From: Ruegeria sp. Ofav3-42
Lineage (GTDB): Bacteria > Pseudomonadota > Alphaproteobacteria > Rhodobacterales > Rhodobacteraceae
DNA length: 64,000 nucleotides
Assembly: GCF_022347725.1 (NCBI RefSeq)
Contig: NZ_JAKRGB010000021.1
Span: 1 to 64,000 of the forward strand
Direction: 5' to 3'
Within the stretch, counting starts at the first letter, position 1; each line of letters opens with the position of its first letter. Made by a program: the position numbers and the translations under genes. The notes under the pieces are model-generated. The model saw only the letters and a list, made by a program, of their open reading frames with translations, ran no database searches and was not told the DNA's origin. Shown here piece by piece: positions 63,463 through 64,000 of this stretch.

Positions 63463-64000
63463 ATGCGCTTTCTAGACCAGGAAATTTCGCCTATTGGCAT
63501 GGGATGCTGGCCAATCGGTGGCCCAATGTTTGCCGGGAATGAGACAGTGGGCTACGCAAATTCTGACGATGTGGAATCCGTCCGGACCATCCATGCGGCG
63601 CTGGCATCGGGAATCACGCTTTTTGATACCGCTCCTGCCTATGGCGCAGGACGTGCGGAACGGCTGCTAGCCCGCGCTCTCAAAGGTCGTCCGGATGCGC
63701 TGATCGCAACCAAGATCGGTGTCGCCATTGACGAGGAAAGCAAACAGCTTTTGGGGAACGAAGAAGGCCCAGGCACGGTGGGTACTGCAATCGAAGCATC
63801 ACTTACGAGGCTCGGGCGAGACCGGATTGATCTGCTTCTGTTGCACCTCAACAGCCTTTCGGTAGCAAGGGCAGAAGCGATTTTCGACGAGGTGGAGCGG
63901 GCGCGGATAGCGGGCAATGTGGGTGCCTACGGTTGGAGTACTGATTTCTCCGTCAATCTCTCGTGCGTGGCGGAGCGACCAGGGTTTGCGGCCGTCGAAC
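63463..64000 (+). CDS. Aldo/keto reductase, cut by the right edge
   Basis: The visible 179 residues begin MRFLDQEISPIGMGCWPIGGPMFAG and show TLFDTAPAYGAGRAERLLARAL (catalytic Asp and Tyr), IATKIG (catalytic Lys) and the barrel segment LGRDRIDLLLLHL (His). These are the catalytic Asp-Tyr-Lys-His of the NAD(P)H-dependent aldo/keto reductase family. GGAGG 6 bp before ATG 63463 fixes the start. The C-terminus is outside the window. The substrate is unknown; regulation by the divergent LysR is likely. Confidence 0.9.
   Translation, partial: MRFLDQEISPIGMGCWPIGGPMFAGNETVGYANSDDVESVRTIHAALASGITLFDTAPAYGAGRAERLLARALKGRPDALIATKIGVAIDEESKQLLGNEEGPGTVGTAIEASLTRLGRDRIDLLLLHLNSLSVARAEAIFDEVERARIAGNVGAYGWSTDFSVNLSCVAERPGFAAVE

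Overview
The window looks like a chromosomal segment of an alphaproteobacterium, most likely Rhodobacterales (roseobacter type). That placement is an inference from the style of the genes: DivK-like and hybrid signalling proteins, Hyu hydantoinases, a GlxA-type regulator, an NDUFA9-like reductase, GC-rich core genes and degenerate dispersed repeats. No rRNA, tRNA or CRISPR array was seen.

Left edge (1-7.4 kb): the first codons of an IS110-family transposase, a lipoprotein M48 protease, a YegP-like DUF1508 protein, an unrecognised 326-aa protein, an NfeD protease overlapping a frameshifted slipin gene, and an NDUFA9-like NAD(P)-binding protein.

Complex I locus (7.6-24.6 kb): nuoJ, nuoK, a MrpD-like antiporter subunit, an 84-aa membrane protein, a second MrpD-like subunit with a long C-terminal extension, nuoM, nuoN, an unknown protein with a Cys-rich tail, then nuoA-B-C-D-E-F-G. 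nuoH, nuoI and a CBS-domain gene lie on the opposite strand and converge on nuoG. No classical nuoL is present, so the locus encodes four antiporter-like subunits. NuoG keeps the extra N7-type Cys set. Together these suggest an alternative complex I with an enlarged or modified ion-pumping arm.

Accessory region (24.7-47.5 kb): an IS6-family element has cut off the toxin gene of an AbiE-type toxin-antitoxin pair, whose antitoxin and operator-like dyad remain. A dense signalling block follows. It has a receiver protein, a receiver-cyclase fusion, a PAS hybrid histidine kinase, two cyclase-TPR proteins, a GAF-cyclase and two paralogous DUF2652-SRPBCC proteins whose N-termini look like cyclase domains. 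Between them lie a small mer-like cassette (MerR, an elongated-spacer promoter, a frameshifted MerT-like transporter, a GDCCVxC protein), a QacA/SmvA-type efflux pump with a TetR regulator and a near-perfect palindromic operator, a tyrosine recombinase, gene remnants, and copies of a roughly 100-bp dispersed repeat. One repeat copy sits exactly where a proline racemase-family gene is truncated.

Metabolic region (47.5-64 kb): a HyuA-HyuB-GlxA-RidA operon; a decayed PemK/MazF-like remnant; a LysR regulator divergent from a secreted metallo-beta-lactamase-fold hydrolase, a cupin and a Grx2-type glutaredoxin; an SLC13 transporter; a glyoxalase II-like hydrolase; a PLP-dependent cysteine synthase-family enzyme; an ATPase of the RecF/OLD style; and a LysR regulator divergent from an aldo/keto reductase that runs off the right edge.
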